Shown piece by piece: positions 20,052 to 28,289 of a DNA stretch of 43,598 bases. The notes under the pieces were generated by a model. It did not search any database. It was not told the DNA's origin and was given only the letters and a program-made list of their open reading frames with translations. This DNA is from Planctomycetota bacterium (GTDB taxonomy: Bacteria; Planctomycetota; UBA1135; GCA-002686595). Position numbers and translations under genes: made by a program. The stretch lies in assembly GCA_026692705.1 (NCBI GenBank), contig JAPLOE010000132.1, forward strand, positions 1-43,598, written 5' to 3'. Each line of letters opens with the position of its first letter. Positions within the stretch are counted from its first letter, which is position 1.

Positions 20052-20093
20052 AAAGCCGTCAGGGCGCCCGGCAAGGTGCCGGACGCCCTGACG
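20052..20093 (-). terminator. 17-bp hairpin between the two cupredoxin genes
   Basis: Stem 20057-20073 with 20077-20093, loop AGG. The only mismatch (C-A on the plus strand) is a G-U wobble in minus-strand RNA, and a short U-run (minus-strand CTTTCC) follows. It fits a minus-strand terminator or attenuator after the gene at 20116-20868, so the downstream cupredoxin may be expressed at a lower level. Confidence 0.65.
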
Positions 20094-20115
20094 TTGGAGC
20101 CGTGCTCGCAGGCGA

Positions 20116-20868
20116 CTAGCGCTTGCGGCCGCCACCCTTCTTCTCGAGGGTCATCTTGACCTCGACCGGGGTGACCTTGCCGTCGGCGTCGACCTTGATC
20201 GTCGCGTCGGCCTTGCCGAGCTTCTCGTGCCAGAACTTGGCCTTGTGCTCGCCGGCCGGGAGGCCTTCGATCTTGAACGTGCCATCGGCGCCGGTGACGG
20301 CGTAGAAGTTCGTGTTGGCGACGATCAGGTACGAGTTCATCCAGGGGTGGATGTCGCACTTGATCTCGACGCGGTCTTCCTTGTCGAACTTCTGGGTCTC
20401 GGTGCCACCGACCGGGACCATCTTGTTGAGCTGCTCGTTCTTCTGCGGGTAGGTGTGGACGTTGTGGGAGATCGAGTCGGAGTTGTGGTACTCGACCGTG
20501 GTGCCGACCGGGACGATCATGATGTGCGGCTCGAAGCGGCAGGTCTTCTGGTCGAGCAGCACCGGCTTCTCGGCCGCCTTGACTTCCTTGCCGGCGATCT
20601 CGACGGTCACCACGACGTTGGCGATGCCGCCTTCCTTCGAGATGATCAGGCTCTGGTCCTGGGTGTCGACCGTGCCGCAGCCTTCCGACTTGGCCTTGTC
20701 GATCTCGAGCGGCTTGACCTCGGGCTTCTCACCGTCGAAGACGACCTTGCCGGCGTCCGCGAGAACCACCGACCCGTTCAGCGTGCCGAGGGCGGGTTCC
20801 TTGGGGAGGGTGAACGCGGTGGCGAGGGCCGCACCGGCGACGATCGAGAACAGGGTGATGTGCTTCAT
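20116..20868 (-). CDS. cupredoxin-like copper protein fused to a regulatory beta domain, copy 1
   Basis: 250 residues with a signal peptide (about 1-19, after an initial Lys). Copper ligands are His135 (SHNVH), Cys171, His174 and Met177 in CDIHPWM. A carboxypeptidase-regulatory-like domain ends the protein. The cupredoxin part has EPHIMIVPVGTTVEYHNSD, like plastocyanin/methylamine-utilisation-type folds. It is the first gene after the octaheme cytochrome (gap of 41 bases), so I place it in the respiratory operon as a likely periplasmic electron carrier. The ATG at 20868 puts the signal peptide at the start; the in-frame extension to 20958 is not supported. Confidence 0.85.
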   Translation of the reverse strand: MKHITLFSIVAGAALATAFTLPKEPALGTLNGSVVLADAGKVVFDGEKPEVKPLEIDKAKSEGCGTVDTQDQSLIISKEGGIANVVVTVEIAGKEVKAAEKPVLLDQKTCRFEPHIMIVPVGTTVEYHNSDSISHNVHTYPQKNEQLNKMVPVGGTETQKFDKEDRVEIKCDIHPWMNSYLIVANTNFYAVTGADGTFKIEGLPAGEHKAKFWHEKLGKADATIKVDADGKVTPVEVKMTLEKKGGGRKR

Positions 20869-20909
20869 GGAGGTTCGTTGGGTGTCCTGAGGAGGTCGGG
20901 CCAAAGGTG

Positions 20910-23900
20910 TTATTGGCCAGGATTCCCCATGTAAATACGGTCGAAGTTGTAGAGCCACTCCAGGACGACCTGGATCTGCTCTTCATTGGTGGAACCGCGG
21001 TACTGCTCCTGGAAGCTCGGCGGGTTGGACGCGAAGTTCACGGGCATCGCAGTGCCGGGGTAGACCAGCGGCGGGTTGACGATCCAGTCGTGCACCCAGT
21101 CCTCGCGCAGGCGCTCGCGCACGCGCTCGAGGTCCGGCGCCCAGGCGATCGGGTCCGCCGGGGGCGGCTTGCCCAGCCGGTAGTGGCACTGGAAGCAGTT
21201 GACGCCCTTGACCGCGACCGCCTCACCCAGCTCCAAGTGGTTGGAGAGCATGGACTTGCGCTGATCGAGGAAGGCCTTGGTGCGCAGCTTGGTCGCTTCG
21301 TAGGCCGGGTTGACGGGGCCGTTCATCTGGAAACCGTGCCCCTGACCGTACGCGAGCACCTTGGAGAAGTTGGCGCGGGTCGCCATCGGCACCCCGGCCT
21401 CGATCTCGCTCAGGTTCGTCGGGCTCATGCGCATCTCGCCCGCCAGCGCGCCCATGTCCTTCTGTTCCTTGAGACGCATCGAACGGGCGTAGAGCGACGG
21501 CCACTCCTTGTTCGACTTGTGTGCGAAGTAGTCGGCGATCGCCTCGGCCTCGCCCGCGTCGAAGCTGAAGGACGGCATGCGCACGCGGACCTGGTGGCGG
21601 ATGGTCTGCACGTCGTGCAGGAACCCGAAGAACCAGTTGCGCTGCACCTTGCCACCTTCGTTCCACAGGACCGGCGGAGCGAACGTCCAGCGGACCTTGT
21701 CGTAGGGCTCGCCCGAGTGGTCGCGGAGCTTGCCGTCGGCGTCGTAGACGCCCCATTCGTCGCCGCTGCCGCCGCTGACGTAGCTGTAGGCCTCGTCACC
21801 TTCCTTCGTCGGGTCGAGCAGCTCGATCCCGTTGAAGTAGTAGTCGGTCACGGTGCGGATCATGTCGCCGCCGTTGGGTGCCCCCATGGCGGTGACCTTG
21901 TCGAGCGGCACGAACAGCTTGTCGCCCATGCCCTTCTTCACGTCGGGCTCGGGCCGCAGGATGCGCAGGCCGACCTCGGTCGCCTCGTTCTTCTCGGCGT
22001 CGCGCTTGAGCGCCGCGAGATCGTGGGGCGAGGGCACCTTCTGGTCCTCCGACAGCGGGAGCAGCTCGGCCGCGACCGTGCGCGACACGCCACTCTCGTC
22101 GGTGAAGGTCACGGTGCCAGGGTCGATCATGTGGCAGCCCGCGCAGTTGTTCTGGCGGACAGCGCGCAGACCGGCATCCATCGCCGCGAGGTCCGGCGTC
22201 GGCTTCATCTTCGCGAGCTGCACCTCGTCGTCGACGAGGCCGATCACGAAGGTCGTGATCGACTTGACCTGCTCGTCGGCGAAGGCGAAGTACGGCATGC
22301 GCAGGCGCTCGGTCGGGTTCAGCACCTTCTTGGTGTCGAACGACCGCGGCGCGTGGAGCTTCTGCATCAGCCAGCCCTCGCGGTAGTTCGGGTCGAGCCC
22401 GAATTCCTGCGCCGCGAAGTTGAAGAGCAGCTTGTCGACCGTCTTCGAGCCCCAGTTCGTGAGCTCGGTGCCGATCGGCATCATGTCGAGCATGCCCGGG
22501 ATCTCGTGGCAGCTGAAGCAGCCGTAGTTGCCGACGAGCTTCTCGCCAACGTCCACGAGCAGCTTCTGCGTGTCGCTCCAGGTGCCCTTCTCGAGGCGTT
22601 CCTCGATCGTGGTGCGGCCATCGCGCGCGAAGAACCAGCGCGCCTGCTCGCCGAGCACCTCGCGCAGTTGCTGCTCGGGCATCTCGATGCGCTTGGGCGC
22701 CCAGCCTTCCGGCACGTCGTGGAAGTACCCGTCGGGGTCCTCCGTGATGTACGCGGTGATGTCGGCCGCTTCCTGGTCCGAGAGGCGCAGGTTGGGCATG
22801 CGCGTGTCGGCCCAGTACTGGGTCGGGTCCTTGATCCACTGGAAGAGCCATTCCGGCGAGAGCTTGGTGGCGACGCCACGCAGGTTCGGGCCGTGCTCGT
22901 TCGTGCCGCGGCGCTCGAGCGCCGGATCCATCGCCGCCGGCTCCTCGCCGAAGGGCGCCATGTTGTGGCAGGCGAAACAACCCGACAGGCGCATCGTCTC
23001 GCGACCGCGGTGCGCGTCACCCTGCACCGGCATCGGAGGCATGGCCTGCTTGGGCGCGCGGTCGAGCAGGAACGCGGTGACGGCCGAGATCGCGGCGTCG
23101 TCCCACTCGCGGCCCTCGATGTTGCGGCCCGCGCCGTACTTGCTCTTCACGATCGTCTCGCCCGGCGCATAGTTCTCCAGGTGGAAGAACTGGGGCATCC
23201 AGGTCGTAGGACGGAAGTCCTTGGGGTTGGTGATCCAGGACGTGATGAACTCAGGGCTCAGCTTGCCCTGCAGGTTCGCGAGCGTCGGGCCGGTGCGGCG
23301 CTTGGTCGGGAACCATTCGATCTTGTGGCAGGAGTAGCAGGCGTACTGCTCGACGAGCTGGTAGCCCTTCGCCACGACCGGAGCGTCGTCGGCGATCAGG
23401 TCCATGGTTGTCTTGTGGCACTGCACGCACGAGGCTTCCGTGAACTCGCTGGCGAGCATCGGATAGTCCCAGTGGTGCTGCTTGTGCCAGTGGTGGTCCT
23501 GCTCCCACTGCGCCTGCTCGCCCTTGTCGGTCGGGCGGTGGTCGGCGCGCACGAAGTCGAGCGCCTCGCCCGAGCCGCGGTGGCAGATCGTGCAGCCGAA
23601 CTCGCTGGTCGGGTGCGGCGACTTCGAGCTCAGGAAGAGGTCGAGCCGCGGGTGCGTCGTGAACGGCTGGGCCGCACCTTCGAAGCCCGAGCGCTCGGCG
23701 CCGAGGTGACATGTCTGGCACATGTCGATGCGCTTCTTCTTCGTGAAGTTGAGCTCGAAGGTCAGCTTGTCGAGGACGACCTTGTTGACCTTGAGGTTGG
23801 GCTTCACGAAGTCGAGGCCCGGCGCGTCGCGCACGACGTCGGCGAGCTTCTCCGGGCCCGTCATCGCGCTGGGATCGAGCTGCGACAGGCGCTTGCGGAC

Positions 23901-24488
23901 CTGTTCGAGGTCGCGAGTGCCGACCGAGAACGACTTCTGCGCGACGTCGAGGTCGCGCGTCAGCGCCGACAGCTCGAGTTCGATCACGTTGCGCTTGCCT
24001 TCCAGTTCCTGCTGGATGCCGGCGGCGACGTTCATCGCGGCCTCGGAGGCGTCGAGCTTGTCCTGTCCCCAGGTGGCGTCGCCCTTGTGCAGGCGCTCCT
24101 CCTCGAGCACGTAGCGGTCCCAGTTGTAGGCGCTCTTGGCCTTCTTGGCGGCCTCGATCGCGTTCCACAGCTCGCCCTTGGCGAGGCGCAGGCGCTCGGT
24201 GACCTCGGCGATCTTCGCCTGGTTCGCCGTGACGCGCTCGCCCGCGGCCTGCACCTGCGCGCTGAGCTCGCTCTCGCGGGCCAGCGCACCGGCGGCGGTG
24301 AGCTCCTTCTCCTTGTCACGGACCTTGTCGGTCTCGAGCACGCGGAACTCGCGCTGGTACGCCTTCCACGGGCGCTGCCAGTCGTCGATCATCATCCAGC
24401 CGGTCGCGATCAGGATCGCAACGCTCGAGAACAGGAACCACTTGTTCAGCGCAGGAACGCTGTAGTGGGTATCGCCACGGTCCGCCAT
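20910..24488 (-). CDS. membrane-anchored octaheme cytochrome c of a Rieske/cytochrome b operon
   Basis: 1192 residues with one transmembrane anchor (about 16-37), then about 160 residues of heptad-like coiled coil (50-205). Eight CxxCH sites lie at residues 257, 299, 354, 384, 504, 657, 782 and 1098. The last five are each followed by an MP motif (WMPQF, RMPNL, RMPYF, RMPSF, AMPVNF), the usual axial Met of class I cytochromes, so they look like five monoheme modules in a row. The first three have no such Met and sit near a His-rich stretch (DHHWHKQHH, 331-339), pointing to bis-His hemes. It probably takes electrons from the Rieske protein and passes them to the cupredoxins encoded downstream. 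Confidence 0.9.
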   Translation of the reverse strand: MADRGDTHYSVPALNKWFLFSSVAILIATGWMMIDDWQRPWKAYQREFRVLETDKVRDKEKELTAAGALARESELSAQVQAAGERVTANQAKIAEVTERLRLAKGELWNAIEAAKKAKSAYNWDRYVLEEERLHKGDATWGQDKLDASEAAMNVAAGIQQELEGKRNVIELELSALTRDLDVAQKSFSVGTRDLEQVRKRLSQLDPSAMTGPEKLADVVRDAPGLDFVKPNLKVNKVVLDKLTFELNFTKKKRIDMCQTCHLGAERSGFEGAAQPFTTHPRLDLFLSSKSPHPTSEFGCTICHRGSGEALDFVRADHRPTDKGEQAQWEQDHHWHKQHHWDYPMLASEFTEASCVQCHKTTMDLIADDAPVVAKGYQLVEQYACYSCHKIEWFPTKRRTGPTLANLQGKLSPEFITSWITNPKDFRPTTWMPQFFHLENYAPGETIVKSKYGAGRNIEGREWDDAAISAVTAFLLDRAPKQAMPPMPVQGDAHRGRETMRLSGCFACHNMAPFGEEPAAMDPALERRGTNEHGPNLRGVATKLSPEWLFQWIKDPTQYWADTRMPNLRLSDQEAADITAYITEDPDGYFHDVPEGWAPKRIEMPEQQLREVLGEQARWFFARDGRTTIEERLEKGTWSDTQKLLVDVGEKLVGNYGCFSCHEIPGMLDMMPIGTELTNWGSKTVDKLLFNFAAQEFGLDPNYREGWLMQKLHAPRSFDTKKVLNPTERLRMPYFAFADEQVKSITTFVIGLVDDEVQLAKMKPTPDLAAMDAGLRAVRQNNCAGCHMIDPGTVTFTDESGVSRTVAAELLPLSEDQKVPSPHDLAALKRDAEKNEATEVGLRILRPEPDVKKGMGDKLFVPLDKVTAMGAPNGGDMIRTVTDYYFNGIELLDPTKEGDEAYSYVSGGSGDEWGVYDADGKLRDHSGEPYDKVRWTFAPPVLWNEGGKVQRNWFFGFLHDVQTIRHQVRVRMPSFSFDAGEAEAIADYFAHKSNKEWPSLYARSMRLKEQKDMGALAGEMRMSPTNLSEIEAGVPMATRANFSKVLAYGQGHGFQMNGPVNPAYEATKLRTKAFLDQRKSMLSNHLELGEAVAVKGVNCFQCHYRLGKPPPADPIAWAPDLERVRERLREDWVHDWIVNPPLVYPGTAMPVNFASNPPSFQEQYRGSTNEEQIQVVLEWLYNFDRIYMGNPGQ

Positions 24489-24516
24489 GGTGGGGTAGTC
24501 CGGAAGGTGCGAGGCG

Positions 24517-25659
24517 TCAGACGTTGAAGAAGTACTCGGGCATCCCGATGAAGTACTTCAGGTTGACGGTCCAGCGCAGGCCCATCTTCACGGGGATCAG
24601 CGCGAACCACAGGAACAGGTGCATGAACACGTTGAAGCGGATCATGCCGAGGTCCGTCACCATCTTCTTCATCACGGTCTTGCCGAGCAGGGGCGGCAGG
24701 ACAAGGAAGTAGCCGACGAGCAGCACGATGCCCGGTGCCTCGCGCAGGAGCGCGTTGTCCGGCCGCGGCTTGTCGAGTAGGCCAACCCAGAAGTAAGTCG
24801 AGAGGTCGACGTTGACCATCGGCTCGAGCTTGTGGAGGTCCCAGTACTCGAACGGGCCGAAGAACGACCAGTTCGGCCCGCGGAGGAACGTTCCGAGGAT
24901 GACGAAGGACACCCAGAAGAGCAGGAAGCCCACCCAGAAGAACGAGATCGCGAACGGGCGCTCCTCGAAGGTGTAGTAGCCGTTGCCCTTGGGGTTGGTG
25001 TCGAGGTACGGGATCGCGCACAGGCCGACCACGATGAAGCTCGGCAGCACGACGCCCGCGAGCCAGGGGTCGAAGTACACCAGCAGTTCCTGCAGGCCGA
25101 GGAAGTACCAGGGCGCCTTCGACGGGTTGGGCGTGCGCGCCGTCGCGGCCGGTTCCTCGATCGGCGCAGTGATCAGGATCGACCACACGAGCATCGCCGC
25201 CGTGAACAGCACGAGGCAGATCAGCTCGGAGTAGACGAGGTCCGGCCACGTGAAGACCTTCTGCTTGGAGAGCTCGCCCTCCAGCGTCGGTTCGCCGCGC
25301 TTGGTGCGCTCGTCATTGATGACGGCACGCCGCAGCGCGAGCCACGTGAAGAAGATCACCGTCGCGAACAGGATCACGATCGGCACGTTGTCCGGCTTCG
25401 TGATGATCGCGTTGAAGTTCGGGTCCTGGAACGCGAACACGAAGAACGCGGTCGACAGGACGAAGAAGATCGTGATGACCGAGATCTTCGAGAAGAACTT
25501 GCGGAAGTACAGGATGCCAGCGACCGCGAGGATGCTGGCAACGCTGTAGCGCGTCGGCTCGGTGAGCCAGTTCGAGAAATTCTTGAGCGCGGCGGCGATC
25601 GGGCCGTCGTTGACGGCCCCGCCGCCTCCGCTCATGAGCGTCGCAAGTGCGAAGTGCAT
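24517..25659 (-). CDS. cytochrome b6f subunit IV-like protein with N-terminal extension
   Basis: 380 residues. The first 110 hold three extra hydrophobic segments. The rest resembles the C-terminal half of cytochrome b (subunit IV): NPSKAPWYFLGLQELL (178-193) corresponds to the Qo-site PEWY region, but the glutamate is replaced (APWY, 182-185). About five further membrane segments follow. It sits between the b6-like gene (gap of 12 bases) and the octaheme cytochrome gene (gap of 28). Together with the b6-like protein it rebuilds a complete cytochrome b that oxidises quinol. The extra helices are unusual for subunit IV, though similar proteins occur in multiheme-linked complexes. Confidence 0.88.
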   Translation of the reverse strand: MHFALATLMSGGGGAVNDGPIAAALKNFSNWLTEPTRYSVASILAVAGILYFRKFFSKISVITIFFVLSTAFFVFAFQDPNFNAIITKPDNVPIVILFATVIFFTWLALRRAVINDERTKRGEPTLEGELSKQKVFTWPDLVYSELICLVLFTAAMLVWSILITAPIEEPAATARTPNPSKAPWYFLGLQELLVYFDPWLAGVVLPSFIVVGLCAIPYLDTNPKGNGYYTFEERPFAISFFWVGFLLFWVSFVILGTFLRGPNWSFFGPFEYWDLHKLEPMVNVDLSTYFWVGLLDKPRPDNALLREAPGIVLLVGYFLVLPPLLGKTVMKKMVTDLGMIRFNVFMHLFLWFALIPVKMGLRWTVNLKYFIGMPEYFFNV

Positions 25660-25671
25660 CGCTTGGCTTCC

Positions 25672-26448
25672 TTAGAGGGGACCCGAGATGCCGCCGTCCT
25701 TGCGGACGCGCCAGAAGTGCACGGCCATCAGCGTCGCCGCGATCAGCGGGAAGCCGACGCAGTGCAGCACGTAGAAGCGCAGCAGCGCGCCTTCGCCGAC
25801 GAAACGTCCGGCCAGCAGGCCGAAGCGCACGTCGTCACCGGCGTGGATGAAGTCGATGCCGCCGAAGCTGACGAGCGCCGCGCCCGGGCCTTCGTGGCCG
25901 AGGAACGGAGTCGCGCGCGCCATGTTCGTGCCGACGGTGATGGCCCAGACGGCGAGCTGGTCCCACGGCAGCAGGTAGCCCGTGAACGAGAGCAGCAGCG
26001 TCAGGACGAGCAGGATCACGCCGACGTTCCAGTTGAACTCGCGCGGCGGTTTGTACGAGCCCGTCAGGAAGACGCGGTACATGTGCAGCCAGACGCTGAT
26101 CACCATGAGGTGCGCGCCCCAGCGGTGCATCTCGCGCATCACGCCGATCGGCACGTGCTCGCGCAGGGCGAAGATGTCCTCGTACGCCTTGTCCGCCGTC
26201 GGGCGGTAATAGAACATCAGCAGCAGGCCGGTCAGCGTCAGGATCAGGAACAGGAAGAACGTCAGTCCCCCCATGCACCAGGTGTAGCTGAGCCGGATGC
26301 CGCTGCGCCGCACCTTGACCGGGTGGAGGTGCAGGAAGACGTTCGACAGCACCGCCAGCGTGCGGTTGCGCGGCGTGTCCGGGTAGCCGTGCCGGAAGAC
26401 CGACTTCCAGATCTGCGACTCGCGGACGTACTTGAAGAGCTTGGTCAT
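25672..26448 (-). CDS. cytochrome b6-like subunit with putative covalent heme site
   Basis: 258 residues with four core transmembrane helices. Heme-b ligands are His108/His122 (14 apart) and His229/His244 (15 apart), the exact spacing of cytochrome b6 (86/100, 187/202). [12 protein letters not shown] puts Cys58 in the position of b6 Cys35, which binds the extra heme c(n). The C-terminus [11 protein letters not shown] is near the b6 IRKQGISGPL. It should carry the two transmembrane hemes and the Qi-side heme. It lies between the Rieske and the subunit IV-like gene in one operon. A c(n)-type heme is inferred, not shown. Confidence 0.92.
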   Translation of the reverse strand: MTKLFKYVRESQIWKSVFRHGYPDTPRNRTLAVLSNVFLHLHPVKVRRSGIRLSYTWCMGGLTFFLFLILTLTGLLLMFYYRPTADKAYEDIFALREHVPIGVMREMHRWGAHLMVISVWLHMYRVFLTGSYKPPREFNWNVGVILLVLTLLLSFTGYLLPWDQLAVWAITVGTNMARATPFLGHEGPGAALVSFGGIDFIHAGDDVRFGLLAGRFVGEGALLRFYVLHCVGFPLIAATLMAVHFWRVRKDGGISGPL

Positions 26449-26526
26449 GCTGGGACGGGGGAACCGGACAGTTGCGGTGCGGGGAGGGCAGTGGGACGAA
26501 GCGTTGGGCGCGGCTCTAGGCGCACG

Positions 26527-27093
26527 TCACGCGTAGGGCAGGTAGGCGCCGTCGAGCGTCCACTGGCCCTTCTCCTCCTGGAACTTCGTGTTCTTGTCGA
26601 TCAGGATCTGGCCGTCCTCGGCCATCGTGATCTTGTAGCGCTCGAGCGGACGCGGGGCCGGGCCCTCGACGTTGACGCCGGTGCGGATGAAGCCCGAGCC
26701 GTGGCAGGGGCACTTGAACTTCTCGTCGGCCTGCAGCCAGTTGGGCGTGCAACCCAGGTGCGTGCAGACCGTCGAGAGCGCATAGAAGCCCGCGGGCTCG
26801 CGCACGATCCAAACGCCGTAGGCGGCCTTGAAGCGCTCGTCGACGGCGCCGACGGCGAATTCCGTGGGGAAACCAGCCTTGAATTCCTGGGGCGGCTCGT
26901 AGAGCACGTTCGGCATCAGGAAGCGCAGCATCGCTCCACCACCGGCAGCGCCGGCGGCGGCGAAGGCCGCCCAACCGAGCCCGAGCGTGGAGAAAAAGCC
27001 GCGCCGGGAGATGTCGCCGCGCAACGGAGCGGTGCGCAGCGGGGGAGGCTGGAACTCAGGCTGACCGGGGTTCGAGGGCTTGTCGTCGGCCAC
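26527..27093 (-). CDS. Rieske iron-sulfur protein
   Basis: 188 residues from a GTG start. The [2Fe-2S] ligands are in CTHLGC (Cys110, His112, with Cys115 for the disulfide) and CPCHGSGF (Cys128, His131, Cys130). A twin-arginine-like signal-anchor SRRGFFSTLGLGW (from about 29) is followed by a hydrophobic segment, so it is Tat-exported and stays anchored in the membrane. It is the first gene of the respiratory operon and moves one electron from quinol to the octaheme cytochrome. No clear promoter is seen in the 211 bp upstream. Confidence 0.95.
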   Translation of the reverse strand: MADDKPSNPGQPEFQPPPLRTAPLRGDISRRGFFSTLGLGWAAFAAAGAAGGGAMLRFLMPNVLYEPPQEFKAGFPTEFAVGAVDERFKAAYGVWIVREPAGFYALSTVCTHLGCTPNWLQADEKFKCPCHGSGFIRTGVNVEGPAPRPLERYKITMAEDGQILIDKNTKFQEEKGQWTLDGAYLPYA

Positions 27094-27304
27094 GTCGTTG
27101 GCTCTAGGGGCTGGTTCTGGAGAGGCGCGGACGGGGGTCCGTGGCGGCCCGGCGCGCTCCCCCCCTCACGGAGGAGATCGGCGCAGTCGGAACCACGCAG
27201 GATAGAGAGACCGAGAGGATGGGGAGTTGTGGGCCGGAAGGCAAGAGCTCGCGCGGGCCGAAAACCCGCGAACTACCTACGCACTCCCGGAGGGTTCGAA
27301 GCGT

Positions 27305-28255
27305 TCAGGGCGACTGGAGCGCCCGCATCGCCGCCTCGCGGACCTGCGGGCTGGAGTCGGACTTGGCGACTTCCTCGAGCAGCGGCCGGTCCTCGGGCCG
27401 TCCGAGGCGGGCCAGACCGGCCACGGCGTGCAAGCGGGTCGTCTCGACCAGTCGGTCCGAGACGAACTTGGCCGGGTTCTGGGCCCGCACCGCCGCGTAG
27501 CTCTGCGGATCGACCAGCTCGCGCAAGACGGCCGCTCCGCGCGCGTCCCCGAGGTGCGAGAGCGAGATCGCCGCCTGGCCGCGCAGCTCGAGCGAGGGGT
27601 CGTCGAGCAGGCCCGCGAGGGCCGCCTTGGAGGCCTCGGAGGGCTGGTTCTGGAGCACCGCCGCCGCCTGGCGCAGGAAGGACTCCTCGTGCTTGAGGAA
27701 CGGGATCACGCGGGCCGCCGCGCGCTCGTCCTGCAGCCACGAGATCGCCATCAGGGCCGAGATCCGCAGCTGGCCGTCCTTGTCCTGGTCGGGCGTGGCG
27801 TCGAGGAACACCGACAGGCGCTCGAAGGCCGCCGGATCGCCGTAGAGCGCCGAGAGCTGCGCGATGGCGAGCCCGCGGTGCGACGGTTCCGCGTCCTTGG
27901 AGACCTCTTCCCAAGCCCGCGCGAGGCGTCCGATGAAGTCCGGGCCCACCGGCCACGGCTCGGGCTTGCCTTCGGCGCGCGCCTTGCCGTTCTCCAGCGC
28001 CTGCGACACGAGGCTCATCGCCGCCTGCTTGCGCTCGTTGAGGCCGCCGTCGACGACGCGCGCGAGGTTCTCCTCGATGCTCGTCTCCTCGCCCGAGATC
28101 GCCCCGAAGGAGACGAACACGAGCACCAGCACGCCGACCACCATGAACGGCACGACGACCAGCGGGACGAGCAGGTTCTTGTAGGGCGAGCCGGGCGGCG
28201 GAACCTGGGGCTCGGCCGGATCCGGGTCGGGAACTTCGATGGTGCGGTCGCTCAC
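27305..28255 (-). CDS. membrane-anchored HEAT-repeat protein
   Basis: 316 residues from a GTG start. After a proline-rich cytoplasmic stretch there is one transmembrane segment (about 28-50), then a long series of helical repeats from about residue 65 on, with HEAT-like units such as LRGQAAISLSHLGDARGAAVLREL and LHAVAGLARLGRPEDRPLLEEV. HEAT arrays serve as protein-binding scaffolds. It lies upstream of and in line with the Rieske gene and downstream of the phosphofructokinase gene, so it might assist assembly of the cytochrome complex; that is a guess from position. Confidence 0.78.
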   Translation of the reverse strand: MSDRTIEVPDPDPAEPQVPPPGSPYKNLLVPLVVVPFMVVGVLVLVFVSFGAISGEETSIEENLARVVDGGLNERKQAAMSLVSQALENGKARAEGKPEPWPVGPDFIGRLARAWEEVSKDAEPSHRGLAIAQLSALYGDPAAFERLSVFLDATPDQDKDGQLRISALMAISWLQDERAAARVIPFLKHEESFLRQAAAVLQNQPSEASKAALAGLLDDPSLELRGQAAISLSHLGDARGAAVLRELVDPQSYAAVRAQNPAKFVSDRLVETTRLHAVAGLARLGRPEDRPLLEEVAKSDSSPQVREAAMRALQSP

Positions 28256-28289
28256 GAGGGGCGGGACGGGTTGGGGGTCTGGGGTCGGT

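Noticed and set aside
20907-24527. A 1206-codon plus-strand open frame opposite the octaheme cytochrome
   Set aside because: High GC leaves long antisense frames open; it lacks a family match and is rich in the low-complexity Arg/Leu/His/Val typical of antisense frames, while the minus strand has eight CxxCH sites.
24832-27696. A 954-codon plus-strand frame opposite the cytochrome b and Rieske genes
   Set aside because: It is an antisense shadow of four clearly conserved minus-strand genes.
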